Below are positions 45,756 to 56,557 of a stretch of 64,000 bases of DNA, piece by piece. Origin of the DNA: Hyphomicrobiales bacterium (GTDB lineage: Bacteria; Pseudomonadota; Alphaproteobacteria; SPJN01); NCBI GenBank assembly GCA_006844605.1, contig SPJN01000016.1, forward strand, positions 1 through 64,000, written 5' to 3'. Both the position numbers and the translations under genes were made by a program. Under the pieces are notes generated by a model that was not told the origin of the DNA, made no database searches, and saw only the letters and a list, made by a program, of their open reading frames with translations. Within the stretch, counting starts at the first letter, position 1; each line of letters starts with the position of its first letter.

Positions 45756-47156
45756 ATGACATACCCTACTGACGACACCCCGCCCCAAAACGTGGACGAG
45801 GGCGTTGACGCAATTGGTATCAGCTTTGCCGATGAACGGCAGGCGGTTGCCGAAGCGCGCGCCTTGGTCATTCATGCCGACATTCGCGCCCATCGCGGTG
45901 AACGACGCCGCACGGCTGATGAATGTTTGGAAGAGGCGATTAATCTAAGCGCGGCCATCAATCTTGATATTGTTGATGCCTTTGTGGTGCGTGTTGAAAA
46001 ACCGCGCCCGTCCACCTTGCTGGGTACTGGCAAGATGGAGGAGTTGGCAACCCTGATTGATGGTGAAGAGATTGAGGTCGTGATTTTTGACGGCTCGCTC
46101 ACCCCCGGTCAGCAGCGCAACCTTGAACGCGCCTTGCGCGCCAAGGTGCTGGACCGTACGGCATTGATTTTGGAAATCTTTGGCGAACGGGCACGCACCA
46201 AGGAAGGCAAGCTGCAGGTTGACCTTGCCCATCTGAACTATCAGCGCACCCGCCTTGTGCGGTCGTGGACCCATTTGGAACGCCAGCGCGGTGGCGCAGG
46301 TTTTATGGGTGGCCCCGGTGAAACGCAGATGGAAGCTGACCGCCGAACCCTTGAAGAACGTATAGGCAGGCTGAAGCGGGAACTGAAGACCGTGACCGCC
46401 ACGCGTACCTTGCACCGCAAGGGCCGCAAAAAAGTGCCATATCCGATTGTTGCCTTGGTTGGTTATACCAATGCGGGGAAATCAACCCTGTTCAATCGGA
46501 TCACGCAATCTGATGTGATGGCAAAGGATATGTTGTTCGCCACGCTTGACCCAACTTTGCGCGGCGTGACCCTGCCATCAGGACGGCAGATCATTTTGTC
46601 TGACACTGTGGGCTTTATCTCTGACCTGCCAACCGAATTGGTTGCCGCCTTCCGCGCCACCTTGGAGGAGGTGCTGGAGGCTGACTTGGTTTTGCATGTG
46701 CGTGATGCGGCGTCCGACTTTTTTGTCGCCGAAGGCGCAGATGTTGCAGACGTTCTGCGCGGGCTTGGCCTGACGGATAATGATATCGACGCCATGGTCG
46801 AAGTGTCCAACAAGCTGGACCTGATGAGCGACGAGGCGAAAGAGGCCGCCATGAATGAGGCGTCTCGCCATGAATTGCAGGTTGCTGTTTCTGCCCTTGA
46901 TGGCTTGGGCGTAGATGAACTGCTGTCGCTGATAGATGCGCGCCTTGGCATGGGGGAGCGTGATTACGATGTTACCGTCCCTGCGGCTGATGGGGCCGCC
47001 TTGGCTGCCTTGCATCAATTGGGCGATATTTTGCAGCAATCACACCTTGATGATGGCGCAACGGCATTGACCGTGCGGCTGGCTGACAAGGGGGTGGGGC
47101 AGTTCCACAAGCAATATCCGGCTATAAATCTGATGAAATTGCCGAAAAAGCGGTGA
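45756..47156 (+). CDS. hflX: GTPase HflX
   Basis: 466 aa; GGAGFMGGPGETQMEADRR, VALVGYTNAGKSTLFNRI, SDTVGFISDLPTELV. Confidence 0.96.
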   Translation: MTYPTDDTPPQNVDEGVDAIGISFADERQAVAEARALVIHADIRAHRGERRRTADECLEEAINLSAAINLDIVDAFVVRVEKPRPSTLLGTGKMEELATLIDGEEIEVVIFDGSLTPGQQRNLERALRAKVLDRTALILEIFGERARTKEGKLQVDLAHLNYQRTRLVRSWTHLERQRGGAGFMGGPGETQMEADRRTLEERIGRLKRELKTVTATRTLHRKGRKKVPYPIVALVGYTNAGKSTLFNRITQSDVMAKDMLFATLDPTLRGVTLPSGRQIILSDTVGFISDLPTELVAAFRATLEEVLEADLVLHVRDAASDFFVAEGADVADVLRGLGLTDNDIDAMVEVSNKLDLMSDEAKEAAMNEASRHELQVAVSALDGLGVDELLSLIDARLGMGERDYDVTVPAADGAALAALHQLGDILQQSHLDDGATALTVRLADKGVGQFHKQYPAINLMKLPKKR

Positions 47157-47278
47157 TCTCAGCAAAAAGTCGCATTGTTTCTGGATGGTAAACAGGCGAA
47201 AAGCCCCTTGAAAGTATGGATTGGCTGTGCTGCCCCCCAAATATGCAGCACGGCGCAGAACTGTGAAGCGAGTATCTT

Positions 47279-47818
47279 ATGAATCTGGAAAAAATCGGCC
47301 CCGGTAAGAATGTTCCTTGGGACTTGAATGTGGTGATTGAAATCCCGCAAGGCGCCGACCCGATCAAATATGAAATCGACAAGGACACAGGCGCGCTGGT
47401 CGTTGACCGGTTCCTGCACACCGCCATGTACTATCCGTGTAACTATGGTTTTGTGCCTTGCACCCTGTCTGATGATGGTGACCCCGTGGATGCGCTGGTT
47501 GTTGGCCCGCAGAAAATCGTGCCCGGCGCGGTTATTCGCGTGCGCCCCATTGGCGTGCTGATCATGGAAGATGAAAAAGGCGAGGATGAAAAACTCCTGA
47601 CCGTGCCGCATGATGAGCTGCATCCCTTTTACACCGACACCGTGTCTTGGCGTAACCTGCCGCAGGTATTGATCGACCAGATCAGCCACTTCTTTGAGCA
47701 TTACAAGGATCTTGAAGAAGGCAAATGGGCCAAGGTCAAACGTTGGGGCGAGGCAGAAGAGGCCGCCCAAATGGTTGAAGAAGGTCTGATCCGCGCGGCA
47801 GAGGCGAAAAAGGCTTAG
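47279..47818 (+). CDS. ppa: Soluble inorganic pyrophosphatase
   Basis: 179 aa; VVIEIPQGADPIKYEIDK, YPCNYGFVPCTLSDDGDPVDALV. Confidence 0.97.
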   Translation: MNLEKIGPGKNVPWDLNVVIEIPQGADPIKYEIDKDTGALVVDRFLHTAMYYPCNYGFVPCTLSDDGDPVDALVVGPQKIVPGAVIRVRPIGVLIMEDEKGEDEKLLTVPHDELHPFYTDTVSWRNLPQVLIDQISHFFEHYKDLEEGKWAKVKRWGEAEEAAQMVEEGLIRAAEAKKA

Positions 47819-47986
47819 TTTCCAGCCGGTTCTCCCCGAAAATTGGCCTGCGGCAAACGGTTGCAGTTTGTCGCAGTTCCTGTAAATTGCCCCCAAGGCA
47901 TCCCGCTATAAAAAAGAATCAGCGGGATGTCTTTCGATATTTCGAACAGGCCCGCGGGGAGCGGGCCGCGTAACAAAAGGGGGCGT

Positions 47987-50095
47987 ATGTCTATGGACAC
48001 GCTTATTCTCGTCATCCTGTGCGGTGGCGCTGCGATCCTTTATGGATTGTGGGCCATTCGTTCCGTTCTGTCGGCCAGTGCCGGTAATGAACGGATGCAG
48101 GAAATTGCCGGTGCCATCCAAGAAGGCGCCATGGCATATCTTAATCGCCAATATCGCACCATTGCGATGGTCGGTGCCGTGATCTTTGTCGGTGCTATTT
48201 TCCTTCTAAGTCTGAAAGCTGCGATCGGGTTTCTGATCGGTGCCACCATGTCAGGGGCTGCCGGGTATATCGGTATGCTGGTTTCTGTGCGTGCCAATGT
48301 GCGTACTGCAGAAGCTGCCCGTCAGGGGCTGGCGCAGGGGCTGTCTGTTGCCTTTAAATCTGGCGCTGTGACCGGCATGTTTGTTGCCGGGCTCGCCTTA
48401 TTGTCAGTGGCAATCTACTACATGGTTCTGACCAATATGGGCGTTGCCGGGCGTGAGTTGATTGACGCGATGGTTGCGCTTGGTTTCGGGGCCTCATTGA
48501 TTTCAGTCTTTGCCCGTCTTGGTGGCGGTATTTTCACCAAGGGCGCTGATGTGGGGGCTGACCTTGTTGGTAAGGTTGAAGCCGGTATCCCTGAGGACGA
48601 CCCCCGTAACCCTGCTGTGATCGCGGATAATGTGGGTGACAATGTTGGTGACTGTGCCGGTATGGCAGCTGACTTGTTCGAAACCTATGCCGTGACGGTT
48701 GTGGCAACGATGGTGTTGGCGTCAATCTTCTTTGTCGGTGAACAGATGGAAACGCTGATGATTTTGCCGTTGGCAATTTCAGGCGTGTGCCTGCTGACCT
48801 CCATCGCGGGGACTTTCTTTGTCCGCCTTGGCAAGTCCGAAAATATCATGGGCGCGCTCTATAAGGGGTTCATCGCGGCGGCTGTGTTATCAGCCATCGT
48901 CCTGTGGCCTGTTATGGATCAGGTTGTGGGCATGGATGCATCCATGACAGCGAACGGCCAAACCTTTAGCGGTATGGACCTGTATATTTGCGGCATTGTC
49001 GGCCTGGTGATCACTGGTCTGATTATCTGGATCACTGAATATTATACGGGCGTTGAATATCGTCCGGTGAAATCAGTGGCACAGGCATCAACCACCGGTC
49101 ATGGCACGAACGTGATTCAGGGCCTTGCGGTTTCAATGGAAGCCACTGCCTTGCCCGCGCTTGTGATTGTTGCCGGGATCATCATCACACATGGCCTTGC
49201 CGGTCTGTTTGGCATTGCCATTGCGGTGACCACCATGTTGGCACTTGCCGGTATGGTTGTGGCGCTCGACGCCTATGGCCCCGTGACGGATAATGCAGGC
49301 GGCATTGCCGAGATGGCTGATCTTGAAGAATCTGTTCGTAACAAGACAGATGCGCTTGATGCGGTGGGTAATACCACCAAGGCGGTCACCAAGGGGTACG
49401 CCATCGGGTCTGCCGGTTTGGGTGCCTTGGTTCTGTTCGCAGCCTATACAGAGGACTTGAAGTTCTTCGCAGCGCAGCCGGATATCTATCCGTACTTTGC
49501 GGGCCTAGATGTGGACTTCTCGCTTTCCAACCCGTTCGTTGTGGTTGGCCTGCTGGTGGGTGGCTTGTTGCCTTACCTGTTCGGTGCGATGGGCATGATG
49601 GCCGTGGGCCGCGCCGGTGGTGCAGTGGTTGAGGAAGTGCGAGAGCAGTTCCGCGAAAACCCCGGCATCATGACGGGCGAGACCAAGCCTGACTATGCCA
49701 AGTCGGTTGACCTTCTAACCAAGGCGGCGATCAAGGAGATGATCGTGCCGTCCATGTTGCCGGTATTGTCACCGATCGTCATGTACTTCGTCATTCTGCT
49801 GATTGCGGACAAGTCCGCTGCGTTTTCAGCGGTAGGGGCGATGTTGCTTGGTGTGATCGTGACCGGTCTGTTTGTGGCGCTGTCCATGACTGCCGGTGGC
49901 GGTGCTTGGGATAACGCCAAGAAATATATCGAAGATGGCAATCATGGCGGTAAAGGGTCTGAGGCCCATAAGGCCGCTGTGACCGGTGATACGGTCGGTG
50001 ATCCCTATAAGGATACCGCCGGTCCTGCCGTGAACCCGATGATCAAGATCACCAACATTGTGGCACTGCTGCTGTTGGCTGTTCTTGCGCATTAA
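47987..50095 (+). CDS. hppA: Membrane-bound proton/sodium-translocating pyrophosphatase
   Basis: Start ATG 47987 (RBS AAAGGGGG) preferred over 47927; [47 protein letters not shown]. Confidence 0.96.
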   Translation: MSMDTLILVILCGGAAILYGLWAIRSVLSASAGNERMQEIAGAIQEGAMAYLNRQYRTIAMVGAVIFVGAIFLLSLKAAIGFLIGATMSGAAGYIGMLVSVRANVRTAEAARQGLAQGLSVAFKSGAVTGMFVAGLALLSVAIYYMVLTNMGVAGRELIDAMVALGFGASLISVFARLGGGIFTKGADVGADLVGKVEAGIPEDDPRNPAVIADNVGDNVGDCAGMAADLFETYAVTVVATMVLASIFFVGEQMETLMILPLAISGVCLLTSIAGTFFVRLGKSENIMGALYKGFIAAAVLSAIVLWPVMDQVVGMDASMTANGQTFSGMDLYICGIVGLVITGLIIWITEYYTGVEYRPVKSVAQASTTGHGTNVIQGLAVSMEATALPALVIVAGIIITHGLAGLFGIAIAVTTMLALAGMVVALDAYGPVTDNAGGIAEMADLEESVRNKTDALDAVGNTTKAVTKGYAIGSAGLGALVLFAAYTEDLKFFAAQPDIYPYFAGLDVDFSLSNPFVVVGLLVGGLLPYLFGAMGMMAVGRAGGAVVEEVREQFRENPGIMTGETKPDYAKSVDLLTKAAIKEMIVPSMLPVLSPIVMYFVILLIADKSAAFSAVGAMLLGVIVTGLFVALSMTAGGGAWDNAKKYIEDGNHGGKGSEAHKAAVTGDTVGDPYKDTAGPAVNPMIKITNIVALLLLAVLAH

Positions 50096-50164
50096 TCGCC
50101 ATCCCAAATGCGTGGTTCGACTGCGAAGTTGAACCGGACCTAAACCGCATTTTGAAGAATAATG

Positions 50165-50200
50165 AAACCTCGCTGGCGCAATCCGGCGGGGTTTTATTTT
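50165..50200 (+). terminator. Rho-independent terminator downstream of hppA
   Basis: AAACCTCGC/GCGGGGTTT stem (one G-U) followed by TTTTATTTTT. Confidence 0.75.
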
Positions 50201-50550
50201 TGCGCCTCGTCAAATTCGCGCGCCATCTTTTTCGTCACGCGGCCGCGCCACATGTTGATCAGATGGGCCAGTGTAACGTCCCTGTCGGCCTGATCCAGCC
50301 GCATCATCAGATAGGGCCACCCCTTGAAATGATCGGTGATGTGATAAAGCGTGGGGTCAAGGTCGAGCAGGGCATCGCGTTCGTCTATTGAGCCAAGCTT
50401 GATGGTGATGGCATTATGTTCAGGATAATGATGCGTCAAATCCTTGCCACGGGTTTTGAGCGACGGCATCCCGTGATAGGACCCTTCGGCTGTTTCAGGC
50501 AATGCGCAGCCCAGCTTGACAACTTCATCCCATGTCAGACCTTTTGTCAT
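50194..50550 (-). CDS. MmcQ/YjbR-family protein
   Basis: 118 aa; TWDEVVKLGCALPETAEGSYHGMPSLKTRGK. Confidence 0.85.
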   Translation of the reverse strand: MTKGLTWDEVVKLGCALPETAEGSYHGMPSLKTRGKDLTHHYPEHNAITIKLGSIDERDALLDLDPTLYHITDHFKGWPYLMMRLDQADRDVTLAHLINMWRGRVTKKMAREFDEAQK

Positions 50551-50556
50551 GAGGGT

Positions 50557-50670
50557 TTAACGCGGAATTTGGCCGCCGCGACCGCCTACCAAGCGCTTCT
50601 CAGCAAGGCGGAACGACTTGCGATGAAAGAAGCCGCGCAAAAAAATGCGTCTGGCGGGGGTAGGGGTCAT
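50557..50670 (-). CDS. Possible 37-aa ORF overlapping the bamE stop (ATGA)
   Basis: MTPTPARRIFLRGFFHRKSFRLAEKRLVGGRGGQIPR; last 9 aa identical to the BamE C-terminus; may be non-coding. Confidence 0.25.
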   Translation of the reverse strand: MTPTPARRIFLRGFFHRKSFRLAEKRLVGGRGGQIPR

Positions 50671-51218
50671 CGCGGAATTTGGCCGCCGCGACCGCCGGAC
50701 GGCCCTGGACCGGGCAAGCCGCCCTGTTCATTGCCGCCGCCGCTAAACCGGCCGATGTTGCCAAACAATTGATCGAGAATGCCAAGCTCCTTCCCCTTGG
50801 TTGGAGTGGAGCGGCCCTCGAAATCAACGATCTGGCCGTCTTCCAAACCGTAACGACGAATGTCGCTGACGGTGTTGGTATCATCGAAATAAACGGCAAG
50901 AATGGTGCGTTCCTCAGGCACGGGGTCGAGGAAGGCGCGCTTGCGCAATGTTGTGCTGATATAATACCACGCCGCCGTGTCATCGATCGAAAAGGCAGCC
51001 TTGTGCGAGGGGGAGCCAAGCATGGACTGGACGGACGCTTCATTGTCCGTGCCGACCTCAACATCTGAAACCGTCTGGTTATCAGGGACATAGCCTTGCC
51101 GGGTGACATCCTGCGAACAGGCTGCAATCAGCAGCAATCCGGCACCCATCAGGGCCGCTTTGGGCGCCTTGTGGCGCAAGGTCAGGCGGGCAAATTGGGA
51201 TGAGGCGTCATGCAGCAT
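50667..51218 (-). CDS. bamE: Outer membrane assembly lipoprotein BamE (SmpA/OmlA family)
   Basis: 183 aa; lipobox-like LLIAACSQ; NEASVQSMLGSPSHKAAF...WYYIST. Confidence 0.88.
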   Translation of the reverse strand: MLHDASSQFARLTLRHKAPKAALMGAGLLLIAACSQDVTRQGYVPDNQTVSDVEVGTDNEASVQSMLGSPSHKAAFSIDDTAAWYYISTTLRKRAFLDPVPEERTILAVYFDDTNTVSDIRRYGLEDGQIVDFEGRSTPTKGKELGILDQLFGNIGRFSGGGNEQGGLPGPGPSGGRGGQIPR

Positions 51219-51354
51219 GAAAAACTCTCGAAACAGGCGGTCAAAAAAGGTTAGAAAGGGCCGCTTGAATTGCGACCTTGCATCTGTTGACCTAGCCCGA
51301 AGCCCGGCCCAAATTCAAGCCGAAAGTTAAGTTTTATCGGAGATTACCCCGCCT

Positions 51355-51918
51355 ATGCCTATGTCTTTCTCACGCCTGTTCCTGCCTAAGGCGATCAGCG
51401 AGGCGGCCCACAATGCCTATGTGGTGCTGGCGGAATATTCCCGCGCGCCGCGTTTTTACCGCGATCTTGGCGTGGCAGATACGCTTGATGGCCGGTTTGA
51501 CATGATGGCGCTGGTGATCGGTTTGGCTATTCGCCGCCTGAATCAGGACCAGACAGTCACTGGCAAACAATCGAAAAACCGCCATCGTCTGGCGCAGGAA
51601 CTGTTCGATTATATGTTTGATGATATGGATCGGGCCTTGCGCGAAATGGGCGTGGGGGACCTGTCGGTCGGTAAAAAGATCAAGAAGATGGCCCATGCGT
51701 TTTATGGGCGTGTCGATGCCTATGGCAAGGCGCTGGACACCGGGGACCGCGCGGCCTTGATAGAGGCATTGCAACGAAACTTGTATCGCGGTGTTGCCCC
51801 AACTGACGAAGTGCAGGCCAAAATGGCCGATGAGGTTGAGGCGCTGGCCGCGCAATATGCAGCTGTGCCCATTGATGATTGGTTGTCGAAACAATTGGTG
51901 CTGGAGGCACGCGCATGA
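51355..51918 (+). CDS. Ubiquinol-cytochrome c chaperone (CBP3-like)
   Basis: 187 aa; YVVLAEYSRAPRFYRDLGVADTLDGRFDMMALV...LFDYMFDDMDRALREMGVGDLSVGKKIKKMA. Confidence 0.9.
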   Translation: MPMSFSRLFLPKAISEAAHNAYVVLAEYSRAPRFYRDLGVADTLDGRFDMMALVIGLAIRRLNQDQTVTGKQSKNRHRLAQELFDYMFDDMDRALREMGVGDLSVGKKIKKMAHAFYGRVDAYGKALDTGDRAALIEALQRNLYRGVAPTDEVQAKMADEVEALAAQYAAVPIDDWLSKQLVLEARA

Positions 51919-52466
51919 CCACTTATGAGCATGTGTTGAACATTGTTGATCTAGGTGCCGAAAAAACGGTGCGTCTGTCGCCCGATGAGGGGCAGCGGCA
52001 AGACATCAGTGAGCGGCTGGAACTGGTTGGACTGCCATCCTTTTCCGCCATGATGACGGTCACCCCGCTTAAAAAGAATCGGGTGTTGAAGGTCACTGGA
52101 ACAGTTACCGCAGAGCTGACACAGGAATGTGTCGTCACGCTGGAGCCTTTCGATGCCCGAATCGAAACCACCTTTACAGAGATTCATGACCGGGATGCAG
52201 ACAGTTTGGGCGGCGATGATGATGATGTGGACCCTACAGAAACTTGGGAAGAAGCCGCAGAGGTGCCTGAATTCCTTGATGGTGACACGCTCGATCTAGC
52301 AGATATTGCGGTTCAGCATTTATGTTTGGCGCTTGATCCGTTTCCTCGCAAACCCGGCGCAACGCTGGAGTCCGCCAAAAAGGCGGGCATTAGCGTGAAC
52401 GAGCCTGAGCGGGCGAACCCTTTTGCGGCCTTGCAGGCCCTGAAAGGCGAGGAGGCAGAGGACTAG
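51915..52466 (+). CDS. DUF177/YceD-family protein
   Basis: Precedes rpmF; VTAELTQECVVTLEPFDARIETTFTEI and LCLALDPFPRKPG motifs; ATG 51915. Confidence 0.87.
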   Translation: MTTYEHVLNIVDLGAEKTVRLSPDEGQRQDISERLELVGLPSFSAMMTVTPLKKNRVLKVTGTVTAELTQECVVTLEPFDARIETTFTEIHDRDADSLGGDDDDVDPTETWEEAAEVPEFLDGDTLDLADIAVQHLCLALDPFPRKPGATLESAKKAGISVNEPERANPFAALQALKGEEAED

Positions 52467-52682
52467 CCGCCCCCAGTGATAAGGCGACTGTGAAAGGTGC
52501 GGCAATTGGGTCAAAAGGCCCGCAATATTGCCCCTTGCGGCGCAAGTCGAAATCAGTATGGTGTGCGCTCACTTCCGCGCCACCCGCAATTGCCTGAAAA
52601 TGGCTAAAAACGGTCGCTGGCGACGGATGATCGGATTGACCCGTGGGCTTTGCCCCACGCCTATATAAGATTGGTAGAAGCC

Positions 52683-52868
52683 ATGGCTGTACCGAAGCAC
52701 AAAATTTCCCGCTCCAAGCGGGGCTCACGTCGCGCCCACGACACTCTGGCTGCATCTTCCTATGCTGAATGCGCCAATTGTGGTGAGCTGAAGCGTCCCC
52801 ATCATGTCTGCGCAGCGTGCGGTCATTATGACGGTCGTGAAGTGACGGATGCTGCTGACGCAGTGTAA
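52683..52868 (+). CDS. rpmF: 50S ribosomal protein L32
   Basis: [52 protein letters not shown]. Confidence 0.97.
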   Translation: MAVPKHKISRSKRGSRRAHDTLAASSYAECANCGELKRPHHVCAACGHYDGREVTDAADAV

Positions 52869-52930
52869 GGGCTGACCCTTGCCTCACTGCCATGGGCAGA
52901 TGATGCAGATCAGTACCTTGATAGATTAAG

Positions 52931-52962
52931 AAAGACGGGCAAGTACGCCCGTCTTTTTTTGT
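52931..52962 (+). terminator. Rho-independent terminator after rpmF
   Basis: AAGACGGGC/GCCCGTCTT perfect stem then T-tract. Confidence 0.9.
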
Positions 52963-53195
52963 GCGCAGCCGGCACCGGCCACTTGCTGACAGGTCTGTAT
53001 TTATCAAGAAAATCAAAGCCCTATTTTGTTATGTTGGGGCGATTTGTTATGCTGGCATTGCTGGTAAGTGAGTCGGCATATCCTATTTTGCGCTGTGGTC
53101 ACGCTATAGACATGGCCGACATGGCAGGGTAGGAAATTTACAAGGGACGGTTCGCGTTGTGTGCGCTGCTGCTCGGTTTTGGTGAGGACAAGATT

Positions 53196-54299
53196 ATGGG
53201 GCCTGACAGTCCGGAAATTACTCTGTCAATTGACGGGATGGGTGGTGATGATGCCCCCGCCATCGTCATCGACGGTTTGGCGATTGCGCGCGTGCGTCAT
53301 CCCCATGTCCGCTATGTGGTCCACGGGGACGAGGCGGCAATCGCCCCCCTGTTGGAAAATCACCCTGACCTGACAACCCATGTGCAGATCAGCCATACGG
53401 ATGAAGCGATCTCGATGGATGACAAACCCAGTCAGGCTGTGCGCCGGGGCCGCAAGACATCCATGTGGCGTGCCATTGATTCCATCCGCCAGGGCGATGC
53501 CGTGGCCGCCGTATCGGCAGGCAACACAGGCGCGCTGATGGCAATGTCGAAAATCCAGCTTAAAACATTGGAAGGGATTGACCGCCCCGCCATTGCATCA
53601 TTGTGGCCGACCGAATTGGGGGAGAGTGTGGTGCTTGACCTTGGGGCGAATGTCGAAGCGGATGCAAAGCAGCTGGTTGACTTTGCGGTGATGGGGGCAA
53701 CCTTCTCTCGCATTATGACGGGGCTGAAGGCACCCAAGGTGGGGCTGCTGAATATCGGCACCGAAGAACTGAAGGGCCATGACGAAATCAAGGCCGCCGC
53801 ACAAATGCTGCGCGACCTGCCGTTAAGCATGAATTTCATTGGCTTTGTTGAAGGTGATGGCATTTCCGCCGGTCATGCGGACGTTGTGGTCACGGACGGG
53901 TTTACAGGCAATATCGCCCTTAAAACCGCTGAGGGCACAGCCAAGCTGATCATGGCCTATTTGAAGGCCGCTTTGGGCCGTTCGCTGTTGTCAAAGCTGG
54001 GCGCGCTATTGGCTGCGGGGGCATTCAAAATATTGAAGGCCAAGCTTGATCCGCGGGCCCATAATGGTGGTGTGTTTCTTGGCCTGAATGGTATTGTGGT
54101 CAAAAGCCATGGGGGCACAGATGCGCTGGGCTTTGCCGCTGCGGTTGATGTCGCCGTTGATATGGCCGAAGCGGACTTGATCAACCAGATCATTAAGGAA
54201 GAGCAGGTCGTGGCAACCGTTGGGGAGGGGGAGATGACCGACGGCGGGGCACAATCTGATAGCGGGGCCGCAGACAAGACCGCGCCCGCTGCCCAATAA
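53196..54299 (+). CDS. plsX: Phosphate acyltransferase PlsX (ATG 53196 or GTG 53160)
   Basis: ITLSIDGMGGDDAPAIVIDG, SAGNTGALMAMSKI, NGGVFLGLNGIVVKSHGG. Confidence 0.95.
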   Translation: MGPDSPEITLSIDGMGGDDAPAIVIDGLAIARVRHPHVRYVVHGDEAAIAPLLENHPDLTTHVQISHTDEAISMDDKPSQAVRRGRKTSMWRAIDSIRQGDAVAAVSAGNTGALMAMSKIQLKTLEGIDRPAIASLWPTELGESVVLDLGANVEADAKQLVDFAVMGATFSRIMTGLKAPKVGLLNIGTEELKGHDEIKAAAQMLRDLPLSMNFIGFVEGDGISAGHADVVVTDGFTGNIALKTAEGTAKLIMAYLKAALGRSLLSKLGALLAAGAFKILKAKLDPRAHNGGVFLGLNGIVVKSHGGTDALGFAAAVDVAVDMAEADLINQIIKEEQVVATVGEGEMTDGGAQSDSGAADKTAPAAQ

Positions 54300-54331
54300 A
54301 TTCATAAAAACCCGAATCGGACCGCTCGCTC

Positions 54332-55327
54332 ATGACCAGTCAAACCCCATCCCGGCGTTACGCGCGCTTCGTCGCGACAGGTGCCTATTTGCCAGAACGC
54401 GTTGTGACCAATGAAGAACTTGGCAAACTGGTCGATACATCAGATGAATGGATCAATGCCCGCACAGGCATTCGCCGCCGTCATATGGCAGCAGATGGTG
54501 AGATGACCTCAGACCTTGCCACTCGTGCAGCCGAACAGGCACTGAACAATGCGGGGCTGGACATTGCGGATATCGATCTGATCATGGTCGCCACCGCGAC
54601 GCCCGATAATACTTTCCCGGCAACAGCCACCAAAGTGCAGGCCAATCTGGGCATGACCCATGGGGCCGCGTTTGATTTGGCGGCTGTATGCTCAGGCTTT
54701 GTTTATGGGCTGCATATGGCTGACGCGTTGATCGGTTCAGGTAAGGCGACCCGCATCTTGCTGATCGGGGCGGAGACATTCTCCCGCATTTTGGATTGGG
54801 AAGATCGCACCACGTGCGTGTTGTTCGGTGATGGGGCCGGGGCCGTTATTCTGGAAGCGAATGACGTTGCCGATGGCGACACGTCCCCTCAGGGGATTTT
54901 GGCGTCCGAGATACGCTCAGACGGCAGGCATTATGATTTGCTATATGTGGATGGCGGCCCATCAGCCACGCAAACCGTTGGGTTATTGCGGATGAAGGGC
55001 AAGGAAGTCTTCAAACACGCGGTTCGTAATTTGGCACAGGTTGGTACGGCAGTGCTGGACCAAACCGGGATGACGGCGCAGGATATTGACATTGTGCTGC
55101 CCCATCAGGCCAATAAGCGGATCATCGACGCCACGGTCGATAAGCTGAAGATCAACCCGGATAATGTGATGTTGACCGTGCAAGATCACGGCAACACCTC
55201 TGCGGCCTCTGTCCCGCTGGCCCTGCACAGGGCGGTTGAGGAAGGCAAGGTTAAGTCCGGCGACATTGCCCTGTTTGAGGCAATGGGCGGCGGCTTCACA
55301 TGGGGGGCGGTTCTGGCCCGCTGGTAG
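54332..55327 (+). CDS. fabH: 3-oxoacyl-ACP synthase III
   Basis: 331 aa; [13 protein letters not shown] active-site Cys, [19 protein letters not shown]. Confidence 0.96.
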   Translation: MTSQTPSRRYARFVATGAYLPERVVTNEELGKLVDTSDEWINARTGIRRRHMAADGEMTSDLATRAAEQALNNAGLDIADIDLIMVATATPDNTFPATATKVQANLGMTHGAAFDLAAVCSGFVYGLHMADALIGSGKATRILLIGAETFSRILDWEDRTTCVLFGDGAGAVILEANDVADGDTSPQGILASEIRSDGRHYDLLYVDGGPSATQTVGLLRMKGKEVFKHAVRNLAQVGTAVLDQTGMTAQDIDIVLPHQANKRIIDATVDKLKINPDNVMLTVQDHGNTSAASVPLALHRAVEEGKVKSGDIALFEAMGGGFTWGAVLARW

Positions 55328-55530
55328 CGTGTGGATCGTTCAACCCGGGGGCATATGCGGGTCATATGAATAAAGTCGTGCAAGGCTTTGATATTGACCG
55401 CTTTTCTCAATAGGACTACCATTTTCAACCAGTGATGGCTTTTTCGCAGCGCCGGGGGTGCGCGCCGCATCTTGGCCATTGTGAAAAGATAACGTGTTTG
55501 GAATTGGCAGGGATAAAGGGAAACAGGCTG

Positions 55531-55875
55531 ATGAGTGATACACTGACACGCGCTGACCTGGCTGAATCAGTCTATGAGGCTGTGGGGCTTTCTCGCAGCG
55601 AATCGGCGGCATTGGTAGAAACCGTGCTGGAAGAAATGTCCGCTGCGCTGGTGCGCGGTGAAAGTGTGAAGATCTCTTCATTCGGAACATTTCTGGTGCG
55701 CGCCAAAAATGGCCGCATGGGCCGCAATCCCAAAACCGGTGAAGAAGTACCGATTGACCCGCGCCGCGTTCTGAGCTTCCGTCCCTCACACGTGTTGAAG
55801 GAACGGGTGGACGAAGGGTTGCATGGCGGGGCTGCTGCATCACCCGATACGCCATCAACCGCCGCGCAGGATTAA
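55531..55875 (+). CDS. ihfA: Integration host factor alpha subunit
   Basis: [22 protein letters not shown]...[39 protein letters not shown]. Confidence 0.95.
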   Translation: MSDTLTRADLAESVYEAVGLSRSESAALVETVLEEMSAALVRGESVKISSFGTFLVRAKNGRMGRNPKTGEEVPIDPRRVLSFRPSHVLKERVDEGLHGGAAASPDTPSTAAQD

Positions 55876-55886
55876 GCTGACAGTTT

Positions 55887-56327
55887 ATGCCCGCCTCCAG
55901 CGCCCCCGCAACAGATAAGGCCAATGACGCCTTTCGCACCATTTCCGAAGTATCGGAATTGCTTGATGTGCCGTCGCATGTGTTGCGATTCTGGGAAACC
56001 AAGTTTCATCAGGTGAAGCCGATGAAGCGGGGCGGGGGGCGTCGCTATTATCGTCCGGGCGATGTTGATTTGATTGCCGGCATTAAAACCCTGTTGCAGG
56101 ATGAAGGGCTAACCGTCAAAGGCGTCCAGAAGGTTCTGAAGGATCAGGGTGTGGCCCATGTCGTGTCATGGGGACAACGCCGCCGCGATGACGAGGTGGC
56201 AGAAAAGCCTGCCCCTGCCGCCAAACGCCGGACGCCAGAATTGGGCAAGGCAGAACGCAAAACCCTGAAATCAGCCTTGGATGAATTGCAAAAGGCCAAG
56301 GCCGCGATTGCGCGGATACGTAGTTAA
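55887..56327 (+). CDS. MerR-family transcriptional regulator
   Basis: 146 aa; [45 protein letters not shown]. Confidence 0.92.
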   Translation: MPASSAPATDKANDAFRTISEVSELLDVPSHVLRFWETKFHQVKPMKRGGGRRYYRPGDVDLIAGIKTLLQDEGLTVKGVQKVLKDQGVAHVVSWGQRRRDDEVAEKPAPAAKRRTPELGKAERKTLKSALDELQKAKAAIARIRS

Positions 56328-56480
56328 CGCGTCTGCGCAACACGGCTGATTTGGCCGCGGCGGGACAAGATTGCCGCAATCTGCATAAACCTTTTGCAAG
56401 CCTGAATCTTTAGTGCTATCCCCACACTCCCTACAGCGAATATGCTGTTGCCGCTTCCCCTAGGGGGGCTGCAAAAGTGT

Positions 56481-56557
56481 CGGGCAGTAGCGCAGTCTGG
56501 TAGCGCACTATACTGGGGGTGTAGGGGTCGTCGGTTCAAATCCGGCCTGCCCGACCA
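56481..56557 (+). tRNA. tRNA-Pro (anticodon GGG), CCA encoded
   Basis: CGGGCAG/CTGCCCG acceptor, D-arm, CTATA-CTGGGGG-TGTAG anticodon arm, GGTTCAAATCC T-loop, terminal ACCA. Confidence 0.95.

Noticed and set aside
47159-47896. 245-aa minus-strand ORF
   Set aside because: Antisense to ppa; no domain.
55340-56002. 220-aa minus-strand ORF over the fabH-ihfA-merR junctions
   Set aside because: Low-complexity translation and antisense to ihfA and the start of the MerR gene; not supported.
56481-56557. tRNA-Pro as an integration site for a mobile island
   Set aside because: No integrase, no attachment-site duplication and no phage or island genes downstream within the window.
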